From: Lachnospiraceae bacterium
GTDB taxonomy: Bacteria > Bacillota > Clostridia > Lachnospirales > Lachnospiraceae
Length of the DNA stretch: 64,000 nt
Reading direction: 5' to 3'
Assembly (NCBI GenBank): GCA_017936885.1
Contig: JAGBEO010000003.1
Location: 1 to 64,000, forward strand
Position numbers and translations under genes: made by a program. This document shows, piece after piece, positions 27,067 to 35,168 of this stretch (the first letter of the stretch is position 1; the number at the start of each line of letters is the position of its first letter). A model generated the notes under the pieces. It was not told where the DNA came from and did not search any database. It saw nothing but the letters and a program-made list of their open reading frames with translations.

Positions 27067-27510
27067 ATGAAATATTTTATTGCTAAAGAAACGGGAAGAA
27101 CATTCATTTTACGAATGGAAAGAGGCGATTTGCTTCGTGAAAAAATTACTGAACTGTGCCAAAATGAAAAAATTCATGAGGCTGTCATTTCATCTGGTAT
27201 AGCGACATTTGATATTGTAAATATTCAAATGTCTAATACGACAGGGTTTCCAATGGGCTATGATGTACACAATTTAAATGAGCCGTTGGAATTAGCTTCA
27301 CTTGACGGAACAATCATTAATGGTGAACCACATGTTCATGGTGTAATAGGAAATGGAAACAAGACATGGGCAGGACATTTGCTAAATGGATGTCGAATTC
27401 TCTATTTAGGGGAAATCGTAATGCAGGAATTGCTGATCGAATCACTAATCAGAACTGCAGATAAAGATAATGTGTTTTTGATTGATAGAAAAGAAAATCC
27501 AATTGATTGA
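27067..27510 (+). CDS. PPC (DUF296) domain-containing protein
   Basis: The 147-residue protein is a single PPC/DUF296 domain, recognised by the opening FILRMERGDLLREKITELC, the HEAVISSGIATFD core and the GEPHVHGVIG metal-type His pair. Bacterial stand-alone PPC proteins form trimers; some are annotated as DNA-binding after plant AT-hook relatives, but the bacterial role is unclear. It sits between an AraC regulator and a Nudix hydrolase. Its ribosome binding site is buried in a strong hairpin, which suggests tight translational control. Confidence 0.88.
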   Translation: MKYFIAKETGRTFILRMERGDLLREKITELCQNEKIHEAVISSGIATFDIVNIQMSNTTGFPMGYDVHNLNEPLELASLDGTIINGEPHVHGVIGNGNKTWAGHLLNGCRILYLGEIVMQELLIESLIRTADKDNVFLIDRKENPID

Positions 27511-27548
27511 TAGTTTTTAAGACTTATTCATAAACGGAGAAAAAATAC

Positions 27549-28058
27549 ATGCACTACAAATATTGTCCCGAATGTGGAAATAAGTTAATAGATAAACAAG
27601 CAGGAGATGATGGCAATGTTCCTTATTGCGAACAGTGTCAGCAGTTTTGGTTCGACTCCTTTGGCAGTTGTGTTATTGTTTTGGTTGCCAATGAATACAA
27701 TGAAATTGCGTTGTTGCAACAAAATTACATGTCCACAGAGCATATGACTTTTGTGTCAGGTTACATTACCCCAGGTGAAAATGCAGAAGAAACTGTGATG
27801 CGAGAAGTAGAAGAAGAAATCGGAATTAAGCTAGAATGCCTAGAATATGCAGGAACTCATTGGTTTGCAAAGAAGGATTTGTTGATGCATGGATTTATTG
27901 GTTACGCAAAGAAGAAGGAGTTTGTATTATCCAGTGAAGTGGATGATGCAATTTGGGTTCCAGCATTGGATATTGTAGATAAGATTTTTCCAGAGAGACC
28001 AGGCAATACCATGTTTGCACTGTATCGACAGTATTTGGAGAAGCTGAATATTGTATAG
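27549..28058 (+). CDS. Nudix hydrolase with N-terminal zinc ribbon
   Basis: A four-cysteine zinc ribbon (CPEC and CEQC within the first 30 residues) precedes a Nudix domain whose box reads G-YITPG-E-NAEETVM-REVEEEIG, a full match to the GX5EX7REUXEEXGU consensus. The ribbon plus Nudix order resembles NudC-type NAD(H)/RNA-cap pyrophosphatases, but the protein is shorter (169 aa) and the exact nucleotide substrate cannot be read. It follows the PPC gene by 38 bases with its own GGAGAAAA site, so a short AraC-linked operon is likely. Confidence 0.9.
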   Translation: MHYKYCPECGNKLIDKQAGDDGNVPYCEQCQQFWFDSFGSCVIVLVANEYNEIALLQQNYMSTEHMTFVSGYITPGENAEETVMREVEEEIGIKLECLEYAGTHWFAKKDLLMHGFIGYAKKKEFVLSSEVDDAIWVPALDIVDKIFPERPGNTMFALYRQYLEKLNIV

Positions 28059-28195
28059 CAAATGGAACAGGTGATATTATAGTTTTAGGTGCTATAATCT
28101 TGCCATGGCAAAAGTCAGCAATGAGGGAAATGAGCCTGCTCTTCTGAATGGCACTCTTGAGGTGGAATTTGACGGAGAATTCGAGGTGACGAACA

Positions 28196-28855
28196 ATGTC
28201 TATCAAGTTATTTATAAATGCATTAACCAAATTTACACTTGGTGTAGTGTTAATAGGAGCTCTCTTATTTTTGCCTGCGTGGACAATATATTATCCAAAT
28301 GGGTGGTTGTTTATGGGAATTCTGTTTATTGCAGGAATTATAATGATGATAAAAAATCCGGAGCTGCTCCGTAAACGGCTCAATGCAAAAGAAAAGCAGA
28401 ATGAGCAAAACCTTGTTATCAAACTCAGCGGACTGATGTTTATTATAGGCTTTGTGCTGGCTGGATTGGATTTTCGTTTTAAATGGCTGTCACTTCCGAA
28501 CATTATATCCTATATAGCGGCAGGCGTGTTTTTATTTGCATATTTGTTATATGCAGAGGTGTTAAGAGAGAATACATATTTATCTCGTACTATTGAGATA
28601 CAGGAAAATCAAAAGGTAGTTGATACAGGACTTTACGGAATAGTCAGGCATCCGATGTATAGCGTGACGATTCTGCTTTTTCTTGCAATGCCATTGGTAC
28701 TTGGGTCATTGATTTCGTTTGCTGTTTTCCTGTGTTATCCGTTGATAATAACAAAAAGAATAAAGAACGAAGAGCAGGTGCTTGAAGCAGAGCTTGATGG
28801 ATATTCAGATTACAAGAAAAAAGTTAAATACAAACTAATTCCATTTATTTGGTAA
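28196..28855 (+). CDS. Isoprenylcysteine carboxyl methyltransferase-like membrane protein
   Basis: The 219-residue integral membrane protein has about five hydrophobic helices. The ICMT/PEMT-type motif lies near residues 140-215: GLYGIVRHPMYS, then the acidic RIKNEEQVLEAELDGYSDYKKKVKYKLIPFIW. Relatives use SAM to methylate small or lipid-like substrates; the bacterial substrate is mostly unknown. GAGGTGA precedes ATG 28196. The weak ORF upstream in another frame (from 28105) is not convincing. A second, longer protein of the same class lies at 54117-55271. Confidence 0.88.
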   Translation: MSIKLFINALTKFTLGVVLIGALLFLPAWTIYYPNGWLFMGILFIAGIIMMIKNPELLRKRLNAKEKQNEQNLVIKLSGLMFIIGFVLAGLDFRFKWLSLPNIISYIAAGVFLFAYLLYAEVLRENTYLSRTIEIQENQKVVDTGLYGIVRHPMYSVTILLFLAMPLVLGSLISFAVFLCYPLIITKRIKNEEQVLEAELDGYSDYKKKVKYKLIPFIW

Positions 28856-29249
28856 GATATCATTTCACAGTCAAAAATAAAATACATAGGCTTTTACCTT
28901 ATATTTCTTTTATGGAATCGGAAACTTTTTGCAATATTGTTGTTGGCAGAGGAAATGAGTAAATTGAAGTTGGATATGCGCAATATGCTCGCTCTGTTAT
29001 GCCAAACAACCAAATTTGCAAAAAATAATACCAAATTCGCAAAGAGCCAAAATATCTGAAAGGTAATTGATAAAATACAAAAGGTTATGGCAAATTGCGA
29101 CAAATTTGAAGGCAGCCAAACCAATCCTCGATTTATTGATAGCGGCGGAAAATGACGGGTGATAGAATTTGCCGACCGGTGCGATCTGAGTTTTCGTTCC
29201 ATTGAAAGAAATAAAAATGTTTAAGATGTAAGAAGAAGGGGAAAAGGCT
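28856..29249. other. Non-coding spacer before the chemoreceptor gene
   Basis: This 394-base AT-rich spacer holds no frame with a credible ribosome binding site on either strand. It has several near-repeats of CAAATTTGCAAA/CCAAATTCGCAAA type around 29012-29045, which could be regulator sites, and otherwise nothing I can assign. The promoter of the chemoreceptor gene presumably lies here. Confidence 0.35.
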
Positions 29250-31124
29250 ATGAAGAAAATGTTTGCAAAGAGACTGTTGGGTTATATGGTTGTTGCGCTT
29301 TTGATAACTATCCAATTTATTTTTGTGTTGCAGACTTTTGTTGCGCAACGTAACAATACCAATTCAGCAATAGAAAAACTGGAGATGGTAAAGGAAAAAC
29401 TTGTAAGCAATGATCAGGAAATAGAGAAGCTGACGAATAGCTTAAGTGAAAATAATCTGGCAAAAACTCGTGCCTTTGCAGAAATTCTTGCTTCAGATAA
29501 AACCGTGCTTACGGATGATCAAAGATTGAAGGAAATCTGTGATGAACTGATGGTAAATGAGTTACATGTTATTGATGAAACAGGCATTATTACACACAGT
29601 ACCATCAGTGCTTATGTTGGGTTTGATATGAATAGCGGGGAACAGTCTGCGGCATTTATGGTTATTGTGGACGATCCGTCCATTGAGATTGTGCAGGAAC
29701 CGCAGCAAAACGTGATTGAAGGTACCGTAATCCAGTATATTGGCGTGGCAAGAACTGATGCAAAGGGATTAGTACAGGTGGGGATCTGCCCTGAAATATT
29801 GGAAGAAACACTTGCCAATACGGAAATAAGTGTAGTCCTGCAGGACATGGATTATGGGGATAAAGGTTATGTGTATGCAATAGATGCGGAAAGCGGCACT
29901 GTTTTGGCGCATCCTGATACCGAGTTGATTGGAAAGGATGCATCGGAAGTTGGTTTGTCTGTTGAAGCAGGAAAAGGAAAAGCCACAGTAGATGGCACAA
30001 CAGGATATTATGTGTCAGAAGAATATGAAGATATGGTAATCGGAACCTTTCTTCCGTCTGGTGAGTATTATGAAGCCAGAACAAACCAGACATTAGTCGT
30101 ATCGCTGAGCATGCTGGTAATTTTTATGCTGTTACTCTTTATTATCAGCAAAACGGTGGATAAAAATATTGTCAGCGGAATCAACAATCTTGCCGAGGCT
30201 ATGAAAAAAATAGCAGGCGGGGATCTTGAGATTGTCGTGCAGGAAAACAGTAGTCCGGAATTTGCCCAGTTTTCTCAGGATATCAATACGATGGTGGATA
30301 GCATACGCACCAGCATTCAGGAGAATGATCAGCTATTAGTTCAACAAAAATCCGATATGGAACACACGCTTTCTGTTTTTGAAAATATCAAGGGTGTATG
30401 TGGTGAACTTGGCACGGTATCTCAGCAGACCTTATCCAGTGCAGACGATATTTTACATGGTACGGAACAGCAGAAACATTCGGTAGATGATTTAGAGCAG
30501 GTAATGGGAACCTTGGCAAAAGAGCTTAATCGCAGTGCAGATGCTTCTGTTGATGTAACGAAGACAACTGAGGGAGCGGTAGCTGTAATTTCAGATACGC
30601 AGAAGCAGATGAACATATTGCAGAATGCCATTGAAAATATCAGTGAAATGTCCAGAGAGATTGAAAAAATCATTGTGGAAATTGATGAGATTGCAAGTCA
30701 GACAAATTTATTGGCACTGAATGCATCTATTGAAGCAGGAAGGGCAGGGGAAATGGGCAAAGGATTCGCAGTAGTAGCAACAGAGGTCGGAAATTTAGCA
30801 GCAAGAAGTTCAGAAGCGGCAAGGGAGACCAACGAACTGATTACCAATTCGCTTCATGCAATCAGTGAGGGAATGACGCTGACGCAGGATACAGCAGCTA
30901 TATTTGGAAATGTTGTGCAAGAAATCGAGCGTGCAAACACTGAAGTCGGAAATATTGCAGATATGGTTCGTAGAAATGCGGAAGTTGTAGGACAGGCTGT
31001 AACAGAAATTGATAACATTACGTGTGTTGTAAACGCCAATATAGAGATTTCAGAGAGCAGTAAACAAATATCGGCTAATATGGCGGCTATTACAGAACGC
31101 TTGTTGGATATCGTAGGGGAATAA
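29250..31124 (+). CDS. Methyl-accepting chemotaxis protein
   Basis: The 624-residue transmembrane chemoreceptor has a first helix at residues 10-30, an extracellular Cache-like sensor (about 35-275, including GYVYAIDAESGTVLAHPDTELIG), a second helix at 281-300, a HAMP domain, and a cytoplasmic signalling rod. The highly conserved hairpin tip IDEIASQTNLLALNASIEAGRAGE with FAVVATEV lies near 475-510. It signals to CheA/CheW, none of which are in this window, so it is an orphan receptor relying on a distant che cluster. GAAGAAGGGG lies before the ATG. Confidence 0.95.
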   Translation: MKKMFAKRLLGYMVVALLITIQFIFVLQTFVAQRNNTNSAIEKLEMVKEKLVSNDQEIEKLTNSLSENNLAKTRAFAEILASDKTVLTDDQRLKEICDELMVNELHVIDETGIITHSTISAYVGFDMNSGEQSAAFMVIVDDPSIEIVQEPQQNVIEGTVIQYIGVARTDAKGLVQVGICPEILEETLANTEISVVLQDMDYGDKGYVYAIDAESGTVLAHPDTELIGKDASEVGLSVEAGKGKATVDGTTGYYVSEEYEDMVIGTFLPSGEYYEARTNQTLVVSLSMLVIFMLLLFIISKTVDKNIVSGINNLAEAMKKIAGGDLEIVVQENSSPEFAQFSQDINTMVDSIRTSIQENDQLLVQQKSDMEHTLSVFENIKGVCGELGTVSQQTLSSADDILHGTEQQKHSVDDLEQVMGTLAKELNRSADASVDVTKTTEGAVAVISDTQKQMNILQNAIENISEMSREIEKIIVEIDEIASQTNLLALNASIEAGRAGEMGKGFAVVATEVGNLAARSSEAARETNELITNSLHAISEGMTLTQDTAAIFGNVVQEIERANTEVGNIADMVRRNAEVVGQAVTEIDNITCVVNANIEISESSKQISANMAAITERLLDIVGE

Positions 31125-31186
31125 ATGGTTAATTGCATATGATATTCCGGAGTTAATTAGTGAAATATATTGAAGATATAAAAGGT

Positions 31187-31248
31187 AAATGGTCAGTATG
31201 ATGCCTTCAGGTCTAAATAGATTTGGGGGCGTTCTTCTGACCATTTTT
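31187..31248 (+). terminator. Terminator after the chemoreceptor gene
   Basis: The repeat AAATGGTCAG (31187-31196) pairs with CTGACCATTT (31237-31246), and the element ends in TTTTT. The interior contains a second short GCC/GGC pairing separated by a symmetric internal loop, making a long imperfect stem. It begins about 60 bases after the stop codon. Confidence 0.7.
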
Positions 31249-31380
31249 CTGATTGGGGAAATGGTAAATTATTGTATGTTTTTTGTGTGGAAAATGATAA
31301 AATAAAATTATTAATAAACAAATAAATATTTATTATCTAAACATATTATCTTAGGAATAGAGAAAACACAAGGATTTGTA

Positions 31381-32787
31381 ATGAGATTAGAACAGTTGAT
31401 TGGTGAAGCAACCGAATATGATAAAAAGGTAATGCTGGAAGCAAAAAAGCCGAAGAGTTGGTTAAAAAGTGTAAGTGCTTTTGCCAATGGCGTTGGCGGT
31501 GTGCTCATTTTTGGTGTTGCTGATGATGATTCAGTGGTAGGGATTGTTGATGTAAAGAAAGCTATGGAAGTTATCAGTGAGCAGATAAAAGTAAAAATGG
31601 ATCCATCTCCGGAAGTTCTGTTAAAAGCGCATCTTGTAGATGGTAAGGAAATCGTAACTTTGGAAGTATATCAGGGAGAAGAGACACCTTATTATTATGT
31701 AGGAGAAGGAAATTATACTGCTTATGTCAGAATTGGCAATGAAAGCGTAATTGCTACTGCTACAGATTTGAAGAGATTGGTTTTACGAGGGAAAAACAGG
31801 ACATACGACAGTCTCGTAACGGATTATAATTTTGAGGATTATTCTTTTTCTAAATTAAAGGCAGCATATTATAAAAAAACAAAGAAAAGCATGGAAATGA
31901 AGGATTTTGAATCGTTTGGTATTATTGACAAAAATGGGATGTTAACAAATGCAGGAGCTTTGCTTGCTGATGAATCTCCCATTTTTTGTTCAAGACTATT
32001 TTGTACCAGATGGAATGGTATAGATAAAGCATCAGGAGTCATAGATGCTTTGGATGATGAGGAATATACAGGAAGTCTTATACTGCTTTTGGAAGAAGGT
32101 ATGAATTTTGTACGAAGAAATTCGAAGAAGATGTGGAAAAAAGAATCTGATAGAAGAGTAGAATATCCGGAGTATCCGGAGAGAAGCATTTTTGAAGGTT
32201 TGGTTAATGGATTAGTGCATCGTGATTATTTAGATATGGGAAGTGAAGTCCATATTGATATTTTTGATGATCGTTTGGAAATATATTCACCAGGAGGAAT
32301 GTATGATGGGTCGTTAATTCAAGACAGAGACATTGACAATGTTCCGTCAAAACGTAGAAATCCAGTAGTTGCAGATATTTTTAGCAGGCTTGATTACATG
32401 GAACGAAGGGGCAGTGGTTTCAAAAAGATCATGCAGGCATATGAAGTGGAACCAAATTATACAGAAGATAAAAAGCCGACTTTTTATTCAAATGCGACAG
32501 AATTCAGAGTTATATTGAAAAATCTTAATTTTACCAATGAAGTTTTGAATGATAAAAATGAAGTTTTGGATGAAGTTTTGAATGAAGTTTTGAATTCTGG
32601 CAGAACAGAAATGGAGATTAAAGTAATAAAAGCAATATTGCTTTTACCAAGAATTAAGCAGAAGGAATTGGCTGAACAAGTGGGAATGTCTGTAAGTACC
32701 ATTCAACGAACTATTAAAAAATTGGTTAAAGAGGGCAAGATAGTTCGAGTGAATGGAAAGAGAGATGGTTATTGGAAAGTTTTATAA
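31381..32787 (+). CDS. AlbA_2 (Schlafen-like) ATP-binding protein with C-terminal winged helix
   Basis: The 468-residue protein begins with an AlbA_2/Schlafen domain (residues 10-140, with AFANGVGGVLIFGVADDDSVVG). A middle region with an ATPase-like element (EGLVNGLVHRDYLDMGSEVHIDIFDDRLEIYSPGG) leads to a GSGFKKIMQAYE stretch. A C-terminal winged helix (RIKQKELAEQVGMSVSTIQRTI) follows a repeated NEVL/DEVL linker encoded by near-identical 12-base units. Such proteins are annotated as transcriptional regulators or ATP-dependent helicase-like proteins and are common in defence islands. It lies about 310 bases before the Wadjet operon, same strand. AAGGA precedes the ATG. Confidence 0.85.
   Translation: MRLEQLIGEATEYDKKVMLEAKKPKSWLKSVSAFANGVGGVLIFGVADDDSVVGIVDVKKAMEVISEQIKVKMDPSPEVLLKAHLVDGKEIVTLEVYQGEETPYYYVGEGNYTAYVRIGNESVIATATDLKRLVLRGKNRTYDSLVTDYNFEDYSFSKLKAAYYKKTKKSMEMKDFESFGIIDKNGMLTNAGALLADESPIFCSRLFCTRWNGIDKASGVIDALDDEEYTGSLILLLEEGMNFVRRNSKKMWKKESDRRVEYPEYPERSIFEGLVNGLVHRDYLDMGSEVHIDIFDDRLEIYSPGGMYDGSLIQDRDIDNVPSKRRNPVVADIFSRLDYMERRGSGFKKIMQAYEVEPNYTEDKKPTFYSNATEFRVILKNLNFTNEVLNDKNEVLDEVLNEVLNSGRTEMEIKVIKAILLLPRIKQKELAEQVGMSVSTIQRTIKKLVKEGKIVRVNGKRDGYWKVL
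32536..32592 (+). repeat. 12-base tandem repeat inside the AlbA_2 gene
   Basis: Four copies of a 12-base unit, (A/G)ATGAAGTTTTG, lie at 32536-32547, 32557-32568, 32569-32580 and 32581-32592, with a 9-base spacer after the first. In frame they encode repeated Asn/Asp-Glu-Val-Leu units. Copy-number change by slippage would keep the frame and only alter linker length. Confidence 0.85.
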
Positions 32788-33098
32788 ATCTTAAGTTGGC
32801 GGAAAGGTTACGGATTAAGTGGATCAGGCTTGTTTGTGTTGCTAAACACAAAGATTTATGAGAAAACAAAGTGGTCATTTATATTGAACAATGATCACTT
32901 AAAGGTGATGGATTAAATAGTGTAAGAGGTACGGAGCATCTGTTCCAAAATTGATATGGCAAAAATAGATAACCTGATGGATGTACTACGTTTTTGCTGC
33001 CATACAGCAGGAGTTTTATCAGATTATGTTGTGGGAGAGAAAGGCAAAGATATTGGATTATAGTATGGAGAAGTTGATGAAAATGGAAAGGGGTAAAA
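32788..33098. other. Spacer with two hairpins before the Wadjet operon
   Basis: This 311-base spacer has a perfect 8-bp hairpin at 32833-32852 (loop GCTA), then an 11-bp hairpin at 32869-32900 (one G-U pair, 10-base loop); neither has a good T-run. A 35-codon frame at 32956-33063 has no ribosome binding site and is probably a gene remnant or noise. The operon's promoter should lie within this region. Confidence 0.4.
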
Positions 33099-34523
33099 AT
33101 GATACTTTTTGATAATGCAGAGTATAATAGCTTTTTTAATCCGCTTTGTTGTAAGAATAAAAGGATATATTACGAGTGTATTTTGCTGCTTATTGAAAAG
33201 TCAAAGTCTGTACCTCTTCTCTATGAAACAGATGCCAAAGATGCTCTGATTCTTTATTTCATAAACTGTGCATATGCTGTAGAAGATGAAGCGGCATCTG
33301 GTAATGCGGATGAGAATATCAGCAGTAAGAAAACAGAAAATGAGAATGCGAGTGCAATCCTCAGGTACTTTAGACATTGTGGATGGATTTCTGAAAAAGA
33401 GATTGGTAGAAACGGTGATAATATCGCGACAGTTATGCCTTATTGCCGAAAAGTAATAGAAGCCATTGAGAGAATATTTAATCGTGATAACAGAGCCGCA
33501 TTGACGAATCATATTTTTTCGATTTATGACATATTGAGTTCAGCATATATCGCTGATCATGGAAGAACTCACAGACCGTATTCTAATATTTTGGTTCCAA
33601 TGATGGATAATGTGGCTGATTTGAAGAATGAACTTTTGATTCTTAAAGATAGTATTCGTTCTATAATGCGTATGATTATTAAGATGACAGAAACGAATGC
33701 GCTGGGACAATTCTTGATTAGAGATGAGATGTTGGAACATTTTTTCAATGATTATTTTTTCATTAAAAAAGATGGTTTGATTCCTGGATATATTGAAGAA
33801 ATTGAGAAGATGCTTCGAAAAATTGTGAAAACAGAAGCTTACGAGAATATGATAAAGGAGTATCAAAGCTTTTACAACACAGACGAGATTGCGGCTCATG
33901 AGATGGTGGATGGTCAGTTGGCAGAAGTTAAGAGTTTTATAAGTTATGACTATGTTAAAGAAATGGACTATATTGATAATAAAATTAATAATTATTACAG
34001 TCTATATTCTACCAGAATTCTCATGGTGTTAAGCAATAGCGTTAATATGCAAACTTACTTAAATGACCTGTTGATGACGATTAAGGATTTCGATGCAAAA
34101 GAAAAAGAGGAAATACTTGAAGCTGTTTCCCAGTGTTATGCATTGCAATCTTATAAGTATGTTGGAAGAAAGTCTATAGAACGTAGAAAGAAATGTAAAC
34201 CCAATATTAAGAGTGGAGCGATTATTAAAAGCTCATTATCGGATGAGGATAAGGCAAGGCTTACAAGAGAACTTTTATATGAATATCCAGATCGTTATGG
34301 AGTGAAACAGGCTGCGAGTTATTTTGAGAAAGTATTGACAGGTAAAGATAGTGTGGTACCGGATGAAACGATGATTAAGACGAGAGACGATGCCATGATG
34401 GTAGCTGCCAGCATAATCTATTGTGGCAGTTTAGAGTTCCCATATGAGGTAGAATTCTTGGAAGGAACTATTGATACGGAAGTTGCAACGATTAGTAATG
34501 TACGGATAAAGAGGAAGATGTGA
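33099..34523 (+). CDS. jetA: Wadjet anti-plasmid system subunit JetA
   Basis: This is the first gene of a four-gene SMC defence operon. JetA is the kleisin-like subunit (MukF/MksF counterpart) that bridges the SMC heads. The 474-residue sequence is mostly helical with a long central helical region and a basic C-terminal third (around RRKKCKPNIKSG); no enzyme motif is present. The identification rests on operon order, size and the unmistakable neighbours JetC and JetD, more than on motifs. GGAAAGGGG precedes the ATG. Its stop codon abuts the jetB ATG with no gap. Confidence 0.85.
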   Translation: MILFDNAEYNSFFNPLCCKNKRIYYECILLLIEKSKSVPLLYETDAKDALILYFINCAYAVEDEAASGNADENISSKKTENENASAILRYFRHCGWISEKEIGRNGDNIATVMPYCRKVIEAIERIFNRDNRAALTNHIFSIYDILSSAYIADHGRTHRPYSNILVPMMDNVADLKNELLILKDSIRSIMRMIIKMTETNALGQFLIRDEMLEHFFNDYFFIKKDGLIPGYIEEIEKMLRKIVKTEAYENMIKEYQSFYNTDEIAAHEMVDGQLAEVKSFISYDYVKEMDYIDNKINNYYSLYSTRILMVLSNSVNMQTYLNDLLMTIKDFDAKEKEEILEAVSQCYALQSYKYVGRKSIERRKKCKPNIKSGAIIKSSLSDEDKARLTRELLYEYPDRYGVKQAASYFEKVLTGKDSVVPDETMIKTRDDAMMVAASIIYCGSLEFPYEVEFLEGTIDTEVATISNVRIKRKM

Positions 34524-35168
34524 ATGGGCGATATTAAACTAAGCATTTCGATAAAAGAGGAAAACAATATACTATTTAAGCGTTGCATTCGTAAATTGCT
34601 GGATTCAACATTTATTGTGGGTGATAAGGATGAGAAGCTATATTCTTTTGTCTCACGGGAATCCAACAGACAAGACATTTCTGATTATCTTCGTATGATT
34701 GGTTTTGATGTACTTGTTGATACGAATGTGAAAATCGCGATGCTTAAGCCCCATGAAGCAGAAGAGGAAGCAGTAGGATTAAAACGTGCAAATGTGGTTT
34801 CGTTCACAGGCGAACAATACCATCTGCTTCTTGTGTTGTGGGAAGTTTATCTTGAGAATTTGGGCTATAATGATGAGAATGTTGTAATGCGAGGAGATCT
34901 GATTGATAAAATTAAGGCCTATGAAGTTGGTGTGGACAAGCCCGGCTTGTCTGCTGCAATGAAACTATTTAAGAAATATAATTTGATTGATTATGACGTA
35001 AAAGATGAATCGGAAGACGCAATTATTACCTTATATCCGTCATTGCAGTTTGGATGGGATATTGCGCAATTCAAAACTGTAACAGCAGAATATATGAAGA
35101 ACAGCGCGGTCATGGATGACGCAGACACAATGGATTCAGCGAGTGTTGAAGAGGAGGAGGCGGAATGA
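34524..35168 (+). CDS. jetB: Wadjet anti-plasmid system subunit JetB
   Basis: JetB is the small winged-helix (MukE/MksE-like, KITE-type) subunit that binds the JetA kleisin. The 214-residue protein has two candidate winged-helix segments (around 10-75 and 90-175) and a strongly acidic tail (MDDADTMDSASVEEEEAE). Its ATG directly follows the jetA stop and its end overlaps jetC by four bases (ATGA), so the subunits are translationally coupled and likely made in fixed ratio. Assignment is by position, size and fold impression. Confidence 0.82.
   Translation: MGDIKLSISIKEENNILFKRCIRKLLDSTFIVGDKDEKLYSFVSRESNRQDISDYLRMIGFDVLVDTNVKIAMLKPHEAEEEAVGLKRANVVSFTGEQYHLLLVLWEVYLENLGYNDENVVMRGDLIDKIKAYEVGVDKPGLSAAMKLFKKYNLIDYDVKDESEDAIITLYPSLQFGWDIAQFKTVTAEYMKNSAVMDDADTMDSASVEEEEAE

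Noticed and set aside
28105-28374. ORF of 89 codons overlapping the start of the ICMT-like gene
   Set aside because: No ribosome binding site, and two-thirds of it overlaps a clear membrane protein gene with its own GAGGTGA site.
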